Shown: positions 8,120 to 16,887 of the stretch, in pieces
Position numbering within the stretch: position 1 is the stretch's first letter
How the letters are laid out: each line of letters opens with the position of its first letter
Assembly: GCA_910575275.1 (NCBI GenBank)
Contig: CAJTEE010000002.1
Location: 658,604 to 722,603, forward strand
Length of the DNA stretch: 64,000 nt
Direction: 5' to 3'
Source: Lachnospiraceae bacterium
GTDB lineage: Bacteria > Bacillota > Clostridia > Lachnospirales > Lachnospiraceae
Program-made: the position numbers and the translations under genes
The notes under the pieces: generated by a model
Databases searched by the model: none
Told to the model about the DNA's origin: nothing
What the model saw: only the letters and a program-made list of their open reading frames with translations

Positions 8120-10264
8120 TCATCCCAAAAATATGGCGTCTCCTCTCTCGGCCCGAATTTCCAGCCCCCTTTCTTCCGTATATAAATCGCGGTTCCGTAA
8201 AAGATAAAAATTCATGGGAAGCGCCTCCAGTTCCCCGGCCCCATTCATTTTTTCGAAATCCGTTTCATAGATGTTTATGCAGTATTGCCCCGCATCCCTC
8301 ACCAATTTCCTGGAACATTCTCCCCATCGGATGCGCGCTGCAATCGCTTCCGCCTCCGGTTCCTTTTGGATCAGAATCGTCTTCGTTGCCGCCTCGATCA
8401 GCTTGAATTCCCTCGCCACCGATGCAAACGGAAAGCTCTGAGAGCGTCTCCCGTCTTCAAACCGCTCTATGATCTTTTTACTGTCAAGCCCCTCTCCCTT
8501 CAGCGTGTACAGCCTCTTAAAATACTCGTCGATCGCTTCCAGAGAACTGACATCCTCATAGCATTCCGCCACCTGTGCCGCAACCTGAATTGGTAGCTTT
8601 AAAGACCGCGGAAGATGTATCTCCTCGGATTTCACAAATGTAAAAATATGGGTCAGACAATCACCAGCCGGCCTTTTTCCTTCTCTGTTGCAGCGTCCTG
8701 CCGCCTGAATCACAGAATCGATCCCGGCAAGTTCCCGATATACCGTTAAAAAATCGAAATCCACACCTGCCTCAACAAGACTTGTAGCGATCAGGCGGCA
8801 TGTATCCCCTTTTTTCAGATGCTCCCTTATGGTTTTTAATACCTCTTTTCTATGTTTGGGATACATCAGCGTAGATAAGTGAAACGTATTTTCTTCCTCT
8901 TTTAGAGCCTCATAGATTCTTTGTGCACTTTTCCTGGTATTCAGAATACAGAGAACCTGTCTCTCCGCCCGTAGCCGTTCCAACAGTTGTTCCTCTGACA
9001 CACTTTTGTCCTGCACCAGGGAGGTACGCTTAAAAAACGCATACTGTTCCTCTCTGTCCAGGCATATCTCCTTTATGTCCATCTGCACCGGAAAAAAAGG
9101 TGTCAGATGCGGCTGCGTCGCCGTACAAAGGACTGCCGTACAATGATAATTATATACCAGTTCACTGATTGCCTGGATACAGGGCTTTAAATACGGAGTC
9201 GGGAGCATCTGTGCCTCGTCAAAAATGAGTACACTTTTTGCAATATTATGTAATTTCCTGCATTTTGATGTTTTACATGCAAATAAAGATTCAAAAAACT
9301 GGACGTTTGTAGTAACGACAACCGGACAATCCCAGTTCTCCGCGGCAAGCTGAAACAGGTTCAATTCCTCTGTATCCTCATAAAACACATTGCAATGATC
9401 CTCCAGTACATTTTCCTCTCCCAAAATATCGCGAAATACCTGCGCATTTTGTTCAATGATAGAGGTATAGGGGATGATATAAATGATTCGACGCAGTTGA
9501 TGAACCTTCGCCTGTAAAAGCCCAAACGCTAAAGAAGCAATTGTTTTTCCCCCTCCGGTCGGAACCGTCAGTTGATAAAGTCCCTGCTCCTTCTCCCCTG
9601 CCTCCAGACACGCTTTCAAAATAGCGGTTCTTCTCCCGTTCACTGTATTCCTGTCCTCGTTTGCCAACCATGGCTCTACATGCCGAAACAATCGTTCAAG
9701 CAAAACCTCCATCGGATCAAACCGACTTCTTTGTATCCGGCCTTCGTTCATAAAAGCCTCTGTCTCCAGATAGTCGGCGTCAACAAGGCAGGAAAACAGC
9801 ATACGAATGAAAAAAGAGAGGCTAAACCCTCCCTTTCCTAACTGCCGTAAAGGAGGGGGCGAAAAATTCGGGCAGGAAACTTCCTTTTGAAAAACCTGAT
9901 AATCCTCAAGCTTTTTATGCATCCTCCCCCTTAATGTCGCTGTCCCTCCTATGTCTGCCTCAGTCCCTCCGTCTAACAGGCCGGAGTGATGGCCGGAAAC
10001 ACAATAAGCGCCTATATAATTTCTTTTCTTATAAAGCTCCTTTGCCCCGGCTGTGGCATGATCCGTCATAGGGCCTCCGCGCAGCCGCCGCTGAAAACTA
10101 TCCGAATATTTTCCGATATCGTGCATCAGGCCGCAGCCATATCCCCAGCTTTCACAGTCAAAGGCGCAAGCAAATTCACCTGCCAGATCCGCGGTCCCCC
10201 TCAAATGTTCCAGCAGGCTTTGCTCCTCTTTTCCGTCCTTTCCTATATGCGCCAGATAGATCAC
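8120..10264 (-). CDS. cas3: CRISPR-associated helicase-nuclease Cas3 (HD domain plus SF2 helicase)
   Basis: Cas3 unwinds and degrades target DNA after Cascade binding. The 714-residue protein has an N-terminal HD nuclease (MHDIGK about 47-52, DHATAG about 68-73, GHHSG about 91-95). This is followed by helicase motifs: P-loop PTGGGKT (about 235-241), DEAQ (about 349-352, in place of DEAH), CTATQP and QAAGRCNREGKR. All key residues appear intact. It starts 30 nt after the Uma2-family gene and is likely on the same transcript. Confidence 0.96.
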   Translation of the reverse strand: MIYLAHIGKDGKEEQSLLEHLRGTADLAGEFACAFDCESWGYGCGLMHDIGKYSDSFQRRLRGGPMTDHATAGAKELYKKRNYIGAYCVSGHHSGLLDGGTEADIGGTATLRGRMHKKLEDYQVFQKEVSCPNFSPPPLRQLGKGGFSLSFFIRMLFSCLVDADYLETEAFMNEGRIQRSRFDPMEVLLERLFRHVEPWLANEDRNTVNGRRTAILKACLEAGEKEQGLYQLTVPTGGGKTIASLAFGLLQAKVHQLRRIIYIIPYTSIIEQNAQVFRDILGEENVLEDHCNVFYEDTEELNLFQLAAENWDCPVVVTTNVQFFESLFACKTSKCRKLHNIAKSVLIFDEAQMLPTPYLKPCIQAISELVYNYHCTAVLCTATQPHLTPFFPVQMDIKEICLDREEQYAFFKRTSLVQDKSVSEEQLLERLRAERQVLCILNTRKSAQRIYEALKEEENTFHLSTLMYPKHRKEVLKTIREHLKKGDTCRLIATSLVEAGVDFDFLTVYRELAGIDSVIQAAGRCNREGKRPAGDCLTHIFTFVKSEEIHLPRSLKLPIQVAAQVAECYEDVSSLEAIDEYFKRLYTLKGEGLDSKKIIERFEDGRRSQSFPFASVAREFKLIEAATKTILIQKEPEAEAIAARIRWGECSRKLVRDAGQYCINIYETDFEKMNGAGELEALPMNFYLLRNRDLYTEERGLEIRAERGDAIFLG

Positions 10265-10294
10265 AGAAGCTTCCCTCCTTTGTCACAAGAGCGT

Positions 10295-10792
10295 TTACAA
10301 ATAAAACAGTTCATCAAAGCTGATCCGAATCTGCGGAAAATGGACGATCTCCAATTCTTCCTTATTTTCTCTCGTTATCGTTTTAAATAAATGGTACTGT
10401 GGCTCTCCATTGGCATCATAATCGAGATTGTATATCTCCACCTGTCTCTTTTCCCAATCGACAATCCAATACTCATCAATCTCCATCCTTCTGTAGAGCT
10501 CCATCTTTTCACCGCGGTCATACTTTCTTGTGGAATCTGACAGCACCTCCATTACAAAACGCGGAATGTCAAAAAATGAATTTCCTTTCTTCGCATATAC
10601 CCGACAATTAATGGTCGCGTCCGGAATCACCGTTACTTCTTCTCCATCCACTTTCCATTTATATTGCACATTATCCGGATACACCCGGCATATGCTGTCT
10701 TTCAGCTGATTATATACGATTGATGTGAAGGCTGTGATCACTTCAGAGTGCTCAATATATGCCCCTGCCATATCGGTTAAAACCATATTCAT
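10295..10792 (-). CDS. Uma2-family (DUF820) PD-(D/E)XK nuclease-like protein, first gene of the cas transcript
   Basis: The 165-residue protein carries the Uma2 core: VTVIPDATINCR, then FVMEVLSDSTRKYDRGEKMELYRRMEIDEYWIVD. This core is typical of restriction-endonuclease-like folds of unknown substrate. A GGGAGG site precedes the ATG. It lies 30 nt before cas3 and about 55 nt after the promoter-like repeat at 10848-10886, so it would be the first cistron of the cas mRNA. Uma2 genes are common, often multicopy and often solitary, so a CRISPR role is inference. A second, divergent Uma2 gene is at 56017-56565. Confidence 0.85.
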   Translation of the reverse strand: MNMVLTDMAGAYIEHSEVITAFTSIVYNQLKDSICRVYPDNVQYKWKVDGEEVTVIPDATINCRVYAKKGNSFFDIPRFVMEVLSDSTRKYDRGEKMELYRRMEIDEYWIVDWEKRQVEIYNLDYDANGEPQYHLFKTITRENKEELEIVHFPQIRISFDELFYL

Positions 10793-10847
10793 GCTGTTCT
10801 GCCTCCCTCTCGATTTTTGAATCCAACTCCCCTCACCTTTTTTGATC

Positions 10848-10886
10848 TATTTTAACACACCTTTCCCGAAGCGTCCATTTCTTTTT
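10848..10886 (-). promoter_or_regulatory. Promoter-like 39-bp repeat, copy 2 (upstream of Uma2-cas operon)
   Basis: On the minus strand: A-rich tract, -35 TGGACG (10872-10877), 17-nt spacer, -10 TAAAAT (10849-10854). The expected start is about 45-50 nt before the Uma2 ATG. It is the near-identical partner of 1830-1868 (37 of 39), in the same orientation, 9,018 bp away. Confidence 0.6.
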
Positions 10887-10905
10887 CCGATTCCATACGC
10901 GCCTG

Positions 10906-12126
10906 TCACCTCCGCCGCCAGACGCCGAACAGGCTTTTCTTATACCGTTTAAGAGCCTCCTTTGCCGGTTCATAGCTTCCCGCCGCTTTCAGATATTCCA
11001 CTCCCTTTCCTATATCCTCCCGTACGCCTATCCCCTCCACGTACATCATTCCAAGTCCATAATTTTTAAATGCCGTGTTGCGGCTCCTTTCTAACAGCGC
11101 CCTGCCCCTTTCCGGGTTTTGTTCACATCCGTATCCCAAAAGGTAACAGATCCCCAAAAGATCATCGTCCCCCTCATCCTTCTGCTCCAGATACTGTACG
11201 GCACGGGCATAATCCTTATCCGTGCCCAGTCCCCGGAAATACATCTCCCCTGCTCTGCGACAGCCATACGGGTCATTTCCATAGCCGGCCGTTTTCTCGA
11301 AGCACTCGAGCGCATAAGGAAAATTGCGTTCCACGACCTTGCCATCCCAATAAATATCCCCTACGATATCCCAGCCGAGCAGATGGCCTGCCTGCGCCGC
11401 GCGAAGCGCCCAGGGAAGGGCTTCTTCTGCCTTATCTAACTTATAGTAAAGTTCAAAGGCAAAGGCATACATCCAGTCCGGATACATGAGCTCGGCCCCC
11501 TGCCGGAGTATCTCCAGCTTTTTCTCATAAACCGGCGGAATCAGCTCTCCCCTCCCGCTGCCATAATAATTGCGGTAGTTCCGGCCGGCCAGGCCCATGC
11601 CTCCCAAAAAAGCCTTCTCAAACCAGGGAATACTCCGCTCCATCTGCTCCCTCCGCCAGTCATCCCATGCCTCTCTGCTCTCAAACTCACTCTCTTTCCG
11701 GTCCTCGATCTCAATCACATCCAGAAAATAATACGTGTTTCCAATCATATACTGACAAAACAGGCAGCCGTTTTCTGCCTTCTCGTAAATAACATCCCAT
11801 GCCTCTTTTATACTCCCAAAGGGCATGATCTCCCGAAGCTGCGGGGTCAGCATATCCATTCGGAGCGCCCCCAGCACCGCCGCGGCGCTTCCTAATGAGA
11901 TTCCCTGATGGAGCATGGCATAAGCCGCCGCCTCATTTTCCTCAAAAGGATGGTATTCCCAGCTATAACAGGTTCCGGAAAAACAGCGGGAAAGGAAATA
12001 GCAGGCATCCCCATCCCCCGCCTTCGCCGCGAGGAACAATGTGTCCGCCGCCGCATTTGCCCTGGCACTGTCATAACAGTAATAGAGATCTTCAATCGCC
12101 TTGTCCACCACATCATTAAAATACAT
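10906..12126 (-). CDS. Sel1-repeat (TPR-like) protein of unknown function
   Basis: This is a soluble alpha-solenoid protein of 406 residues. Sel1-type motifs recur in the C-terminal half, for example AAQAGHLLGWDIVGDIYW, RRAGEMYFRGLGTDKDYARA and YGLGMMYVEGIGVREDIGKG. No signal peptide or membrane segment is visible. I took the internal ATG (MYFNDVVDKAI) because GGAGG lies 8 nt before it and it overlaps the preceding membrane-protein gene by 11 nt. An ATG 22 codons upstream would extend deep into that gene. It is the last gene before the CRISPR-Cas locus. Sel1 proteins usually act as scaffolds; no partner is evident beyond the coupled neighbour. Confidence 0.75.
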   Translation of the reverse strand: MYFNDVVDKAIEDLYYCYDSARANAAADTLFLAAKAGDGDACYFLSRCFSGTCYSWEYHPFEENEAAAYAMLHQGISLGSAAAVLGALRMDMLTPQLREIMPFGSIKEAWDVIYEKAENGCLFCQYMIGNTYYFLDVIEIEDRKESEFESREAWDDWRREQMERSIPWFEKAFLGGMGLAGRNYRNYYGSGRGELIPPVYEKKLEILRQGAELMYPDWMYAFAFELYYKLDKAEEALPWALRAAQAGHLLGWDIVGDIYWDGKVVERNFPYALECFEKTAGYGNDPYGCRRAGEMYFRGLGTDKDYARAVQYLEQKDEGDDDLLGICYLLGYGCEQNPERGRALLERSRNTAFKNYGLGMMYVEGIGVREDIGKGVEYLKAAGSYEPAKEALKRYKKSLFGVWRRR

Positions 12127-13084
12127 TCCTATGCTTCCTCCATTCTTTTTCAAGCTGCGCTGTAATGTCCACCCAGCCACTCGTTTCTTCAAATGAGCCT
12201 TTCTCCAAATAACAGGTCAGCCAGAATTTTACCTGCGTTATGGTTCCTTCTTTTGCAAAAAAACGGAAGATCCCGCCCCCTGCGGGATCCGTCCGCCAGA
12301 TAACGGTCAGCTTCTCCTCAGAACCGGAGAACAGATGTATCACTTCCGCTCCCCATTCCAAGACCGCCTTTTGGTAGGTTCCGTTATACACACCCTCGGC
12401 GGCCAGTTCCAAATCCCTGGCCGAGAAAAATTTATGCTCATCCCGCCAGCTTTCCCCAAAAATGATTAAAAGCTGGTGCCAAACTCTCGTGACCTCTCCC
12501 TGGCAGGCATCTGTTTCGGTTTTTTCCCAGCCGGAAAAATCCATATTGCCGGACAAAAATTGTCTGAACCATTCTTCTGCCGCATCCGGCCCTGCCGCTT
12601 CTCTATATATCCGATAGCCGCCCCTGTCTCCCTCAAAAAATGCCGTCAATCGTATGGCCTCCTGCTGTACACAGGAAACCTTTTTTAACAGCCCCCGCTC
12701 CCGGATGGAGACCGGCGGCAGAATCTGAAGCTCAATTTTTGCCCCGATGTCTTTTTCTGTAAAGCCACTGAGCTGCTCCTGCAAACGTTCCATCGTGACA
12801 TGGGAGCTTTTATTCCCGGATCTATCTGTAAGGATGTACTGGGTGGCCGGGGCATTTTCCGGCTTTTTATCCGGCCTGACCAGATCACGAATCCCATCCC
12901 AAATCCCAAACAGGCCAAAACAGACCATTCCAAGCCCAAGCAGGACACGAATGATTCCAATTCCTTCTTCTATTTTGGCAAGCCCAATGATGGTCAGTCC
13001 TAAACCAAGAAAAATCCCATAGCTCCCCAATATCAGGGGAACCAAACGCAAACGTCTTCCTTTACTGTTATATCCGTCTTTCAT
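12116..13084 (-). CDS. Membrane protein of unknown function with two transmembrane helices
   Basis: The protein has 322 residues and I recognise no family. After a short basic N terminus come two hydrophobic segments (LVPLILGSYGIFLGLGLTII and IIRVLLGLGMVCFGLFGIW, about residues 14-62). A charged domain of about 250 residues follows, which should be cytoplasmic or extracytoplasmic and binding-type in appearance. The ATG used overlaps the stop of the CobK-CbiE-CbiT gene (ATGA) and has AGGAG upstream. The longer frame starting at 13132 lacks a site. Coupling to the Sel1 gene suggests the two work together, but nothing ties them to corrinoid synthesis. Confidence 0.65.
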   Translation of the reverse strand: MKDGYNSKGRRLRLVPLILGSYGIFLGLGLTIIGLAKIEEGIGIIRVLLGLGMVCFGLFGIWDGIRDLVRPDKKPENAPATQYILTDRSGNKSSHVTMERLQEQLSGFTEKDIGAKIELQILPPVSIRERGLLKKVSCVQQEAIRLTAFFEGDRGGYRIYREAAGPDAAEEWFRQFLSGNMDFSGWEKTETDACQGEVTRVWHQLLIIFGESWRDEHKFFSARDLELAAEGVYNGTYQKAVLEWGAEVIHLFSGSEEKLTVIWRTDPAGGGIFRFFAKEGTITQVKFWLTCYLEKGSFEETSGWVDITAQLEKEWRKHRNVF

Positions 13085-15249
13085 ACCCTGCTCCTGTCCG
13101 CTTCCCCGCCGCCTGTAAACGACGCGATCCAAACCGGATTTTGCCCCAGCATCAAGTGGCCGGGCTCGACTCTTTTGGAACGCGCCACAGTCAGCTGGAC
13201 AAGCTCCAGATCCCGCACGTCAAGAGTCTTCAATGCCTCAAAAAGCGCTGCCAGCGTCTCAGGCATGATCAGGTTCATTACAACGCGGGCATGTGGGTTC
13301 TTTGCAAACACAGCTTGAAGAATCCCTGCCAGCGCTTTGCCGCTTCCGCCGATAAATACATGGCTTGCAGGCGGCAGTTTTTCGAGCGATTCTGGCGCGC
13401 GGCCGCAAACAATATTCAAATTATCAAGTCTAAATTTGTTACGATTTTTTTCAGTTAATTCCAAGGCTGTTTCATTCTGTTCAATGGCGTACACCTTCAC
13501 ACTTTTTGACAGCCTTGCACACTCGACTGCCACCGAGCCGGTCCCCGCACCCACATCGTAGACTACCGCTCCAGGCGTAAGCATAAGCTTTGCAACAGAG
13601 ACGGTTCGAACCTCCATTTTTGTCATCGGCACATCGCCGCGAAGGAATGCCGTATCCAAAAGCCCGTGTGTCAAAGGCTGGTTCCCTGCCACCTCCAAAG
13701 TATAAACCGGATTCGCGGCCTCACGACACTCTAAAAAGAGCACCGAAAGCGGCTTCGCCTCCTTCCCCCTTAAATCTTTTGGCGTCCCCGTATAGATCCG
13801 TTCCCCGGGAAGCGACAGATCCTCTCCGACCGTAATTTTTGCCTCCCCCAGTCCGGCCTCCAAAAGCCCGCCGCAAACGACGTGAAGGACATCCCGGCCG
13901 CCTCCCAGCAAAAAGACCTCTCCCCGCTCCTTTAACGCATTCACAAAATCGGCCTTCTGCCCATGAAGGCTCAAAAGCTTTACTTTCTCCCAGCTTCTTC
14001 CCAGCCGTGAGAAAAAATATTGCATCGAGGAGATACCAGGAAGAATCTCCGCCTGAACCCCTGGCCGTACACAGAGCGCCTCATAAAGCTTTTGTGCACC
14101 GCTGTAGAAGCCCGTATCACCGGAAAACACCGCCGCGATTCTTGTATACTCCGGATGGGCGCGCAGATACAAAAGAATCTGTTCCGGCCGGTACTCCTTA
14201 AAAAGCGGCTTGCCAAAACCGGCGGCCTGCTCTGCAACCCGTGCTGCACCCACAATCAACTGACAGCCTTCCAGCGCCTCTCTGGCGGCTCCGGTGAGGA
14301 GCGAGAGATCCCCTGGCCCCATCCCGATCAGCCAGATGCGCCGGGATGGCGGCGCAGATGCCGGCGTTGGCTCATGCGCAGAAGCATTTGAAGGGGCTGC
14401 CGTTGTCCCGGATCCGGCCGTCTCTAAGTGCTTCGACAGCGCCCCGGATACAGACCTCTCATCCCGTATGTCACTATATACGGCTCCGTCCCCGAACCGC
14501 TCTGCCAGCCGTTCCAACGCCTCCGAAAGAGAAATCCCCTCCTCCTTCGGCCGGCGGATCACGAGCAGCCCGGCTCCCATATCCTTTGCGGCCGCCCGCT
14601 TTTCCTCGAATCCTCCTGCCCTCCCGGACTCCTTTGTCACAAGCCATTTGGCGCCGATATCCGCTAACATTGCCGCATTCAGCTCCCGCGAAAACGGGCC
14701 TTGCATCGCAATCAGATGCTTTCCTCCAATGCCCATCGCCGTACACTCCGTCACCACGTCTGCAAGCGGCAGCACCCGCGCGTAGATCCGGTTTTCCCAA
14801 TCCGGCAGCGCCTTATATTTCGCAAGCTCCCTGCTTCCTGTCGTCACCAAAATGGCTCCTTCTGTGCATTTTAAAAAAGAGACCGCCTCATCAACGCTCT
14901 CTGCCTCCACATCCCCCGTTTGCTCTTCTGTCTCCTCCCGCAGCACTCTCCATAGCTCTGCACCCGCCTCTTTGGCAGCCGCCCGGATATTTTGGCTCAC
15001 CTCGCGCGCATACGGATGCGTCGCATCAATCACCAGCGCATACTCCCTCTCCTCAAACCGCTCCGCCATCTGTCGTGCGTCAAGCCTTCCGCAAAATACC
15101 GTAAGCGTTTTTGAAGCGGCAAGGCCTTCTTTTCCGTATTCCGTCGCCACATACACATCGGCCAAAATTCCAAGTGCCTCAAGCCGCCCGGCCACAAGCC
15201 GCCCCTCAGTCGTCCCGGCAAACAAGGCCGCCCTTTTTTTATCCGTCAT
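13081..15249 (-). CDS. cbiJ-cbiE-cbiT: Fused precorrin-6A reductase (CobK/CbiJ) - precorrin-6Y C5,15-methyltransferase/decarboxylase (CbiE-CbiT)
   Basis: This 722-residue protein joins three consecutive corrin-ring enzymes. Residues about 1-250 are a CobK/CbiJ reductase (AALFAGTTEGRL, VIDATHPYA, VTKESG). An Ala/Ser/Pro-rich linker (about 255-302) follows. Residues about 304-520 are a CbiE-type tetrapyrrole methylase (WLIGMGPGDLSLLT, FSGDTGFYSG). Residues about 535-720 are CbiT, with the SAM motif DVGAGTGSVAVE. CbiE-CbiT fusions equal CobL of the aerobic pathway; the added reductase makes it trifunctional. The ATG overlaps the cbiH stop (ATGA); a 19-codon longer frame exists but lies inside cbiH. 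Confidence 0.93.
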   Translation of the reverse strand: MTDKKRAALFAGTTEGRLVAGRLEALGILADVYVATEYGKEGLAASKTLTVFCGRLDARQMAERFEEREYALVIDATHPYAREVSQNIRAAAKEAGAELWRVLREETEEQTGDVEAESVDEAVSFLKCTEGAILVTTGSRELAKYKALPDWENRIYARVLPLADVVTECTAMGIGGKHLIAMQGPFSRELNAAMLADIGAKWLVTKESGRAGGFEEKRAAAKDMGAGLLVIRRPKEEGISLSEALERLAERFGDGAVYSDIRDERSVSGALSKHLETAGSGTTAAPSNASAHEPTPASAPPSRRIWLIGMGPGDLSLLTGAAREALEGCQLIVGAARVAEQAAGFGKPLFKEYRPEQILLYLRAHPEYTRIAAVFSGDTGFYSGAQKLYEALCVRPGVQAEILPGISSMQYFFSRLGRSWEKVKLLSLHGQKADFVNALKERGEVFLLGGGRDVLHVVCGGLLEAGLGEAKITVGEDLSLPGERIYTGTPKDLRGKEAKPLSVLFLECREAANPVYTLEVAGNQPLTHGLLDTAFLRGDVPMTKMEVRTVSVAKLMLTPGAVVYDVGAGTGSVAVECARLSKSVKVYAIEQNETALELTEKNRNKFRLDNLNIVCGRAPESLEKLPPASHVFIGGSGKALAGILQAVFAKNPHARVVMNLIMPETLAALFEALKTLDVRDLELVQLTVARSKRVEPGHLMLGQNPVWIASFTGGGEADRSRV

Positions 15250-16010
15250 ATCTGATACCCCCGCGGTGTCACCATGAAGGGGCGTTCCTGCCCCCCGTCT
15301 TCGCATCCTTCTATTTCCGTCGTCCGGCTGCTGCCGATGAAAACGGTTGTAAACATGTCTGCCTCATATGCATCCAGCCCGTCAAGCCGCATGATCCGGC
15401 GTTCTTCCCCCTCACGCCCAATCCGCTTTACGACGCCGCAGACCGTATCCGGGCTTTTATATTCCAGAAGGATCTCACAGGCCCTTGAGAGATAATCCGC
15501 CCGCTTTCGGCTCGCCGGATTATACAGGCAGATTACAAAGTCCCCTTCTGCCGCGGCCCGGAGCCGCTTTTCGATCTTCTCCCAGGGCGTTAAAAGGTCG
15601 CTTAAGCTGATCACGGCAAAATCATGCATGAGCGGCGCGCCGAGCAGAGCCGCCCCAGACAGCGCCGCCGTCACTCCGGGCACAATTTCCACGGCCACAT
15701 CCGGATACTCCTGCGAAAGCTCCAATACCAGGCCCGCCATCCCGTACACGCCGGCGTCCCCGCTGCAGATGACTGCCACACGCCGCCCCGAAGCGGCCTC
15801 CTTAAATGCCAGCCTGCATCGCTCCGTCTCCCGGCGCATCGGCGTCGTAAGAAAACGCCTGCCCGCAAAATACCTTTCGATCAGCTCCACATAGACCGTA
15901 TAGCCCACGATCACCTCACAACTCTCCAGTGTCCGCACGGCCTTCATCGTCATCGCCTCGTATTCTCCCGGGCCGATTCCGACCACAAACAGCCTGCCCT
16001 TCTTTGTCAT
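15246..16010 (-). CDS. cbiH: Precorrin-3B / cobalt-factor III C17-methyltransferase
   Basis: CbiH methylates C17 with ring contraction. The 254-residue protein has the tetrapyrrole-methylase start LFVVGIGPGEYEAMTMKAV, the VICSGDAGVYGMAGLV loop and VPGVTAALSGAALLGAPLMHDF, all typical of CbiH/CobJ. The ATG overlaps the cbiF stop by 4 nt and follows AAGGAG. A 64-codon longer frame on the same strand is antiparallel noise inside cbiF. CbiG, often adjacent or fused to CbiH, is not present. Confidence 0.94.
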   Translation of the reverse strand: MTKKGRLFVVGIGPGEYEAMTMKAVRTLESCEVIVGYTVYVELIERYFAGRRFLTTPMRRETERCRLAFKEAASGRRVAVICSGDAGVYGMAGLVLELSQEYPDVAVEIVPGVTAALSGAALLGAPLMHDFAVISLSDLLTPWEKIEKRLRAAAEGDFVICLYNPASRKRADYLSRACEILLEYKSPDTVCGVVKRIGREGEERRIMRLDGLDAYEADMFTTVFIGSSRTTEIEGCEDGGQERPFMVTPRGYQI

Positions 16011-16780
16011 GTCTCCTTTCTCCCCTTCCGAAATCCGGTTGTGAAATCTGCCGCGTACAGCCTCGAATCGGCGTAACCATTTTGTTCGCGGCTGCCCAGG
16101 ACATCCCCGATAAGAATCATGGCCGTCTTCGTAATTCCCTCCCGCTCTGCCGCGGCCGACAGGGTCGAAACCGTACAGCGTATCGTTTTCTCGTCCGGCC
16201 ATGTGGCCTTATAGACAATCGCCGCCGGTGTCTCCGGTTCATAACCGGCCGCTCTAAGCTCCTGCTCCAATTCCTTTAACAGACCAGCACTCAAAAAAAC
16301 GGCCATCGTCGCATGATGGGCCGCCAGCTCTTTCAAGCTCTCCTGCTTTGGCGTCTGCGTCCGGCCGGCCATTCTTGTAAGGATCACCGTTTGCGACACT
16401 TCGGGGAGAGTGAGCTCCGCCTTAAGACTCGCGGCCGCCCCGCAAAACGAGCTGACGCCCGGGCAGACCTCATAGGAGATCCCCCGTTTAGACAGCCTGT
16501 CCATCTGCTCGCGCACAGCGCCGTAAATGGATGGGTCGCCCGTATGAAGACGCACGGTCGTAAGTCCCCCTGCCTCCGCCCGCTCCATGGCCGCAATCAC
16601 CTCGTCAAGCGTCATTTTCGCGCTGTCATAAATCTCACAGCCCTCCCGCGTCTCCTCAAGAAGCGCCGGATTCACCAGGGATCCGGCGTAGATCACTACG
16701 TCGGCCTGCCGCAAAAGCCTCTGCCCCCGTACCGTGATCAAATCCTTTGCGCCGCAGCCGGCGCCGACAAAATATACCAT
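16007..16780 (-). CDS. cbiF: Precorrin-4 / cobalt-precorrin-4 C11-methyltransferase
   Basis: CbiF methylates C11 of the contracted ring using SAM. The 257 residues start VYFVGAGCGAKDLITVRGQR and contain AGSLVNPALL and RLHTGDPSIYGAVREQM, which are diagnostic for CbiF/CobM among the related methylases. Length is normal. It is coupled to cbiH by a 4-nt overlap and lies 107 nt after the MBL-fold gene; that gap holds no gene. Confidence 0.95.
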   Translation of the reverse strand: MVYFVGAGCGAKDLITVRGQRLLRQADVVIYAGSLVNPALLEETREGCEIYDSAKMTLDEVIAAMERAEAGGLTTVRLHTGDPSIYGAVREQMDRLSKRGISYEVCPGVSSFCGAAASLKAELTLPEVSQTVILTRMAGRTQTPKQESLKELAAHHATMAVFLSAGLLKELEQELRAAGYEPETPAAIVYKATWPDEKTIRCTVSTLSAAAEREGITKTAMILIGDVLGSREQNGYADSRLYAADFTTGFRKGRKET

Positions 16781-16887
16781 TTCCCACGCTCCCTCCTATG
16801 GCAGTCCGGGTTTTCAAGGCCTGTCCCATACGATAACACCATCCAGTGCCATCACCCGTAAAGGGCCGCTGTTCTGTCTCGTTTCGC

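Noticed and set aside
12500-13050. Membrane protein plus Sel1 protein as a toxin-immunity pair
   Set aside because: No effector motif, export signal or polymorphic C-terminal domain is visible; only co-location supports it.
14346-15104. 252-codon plus-strand open frame
   Set aside because: It is antisense to the CobK-CbiE-CbiT fusion, is Pro/Ser/Arg-rich as expected from an opposite strand of GC-rich coding DNA, and shows no motif.
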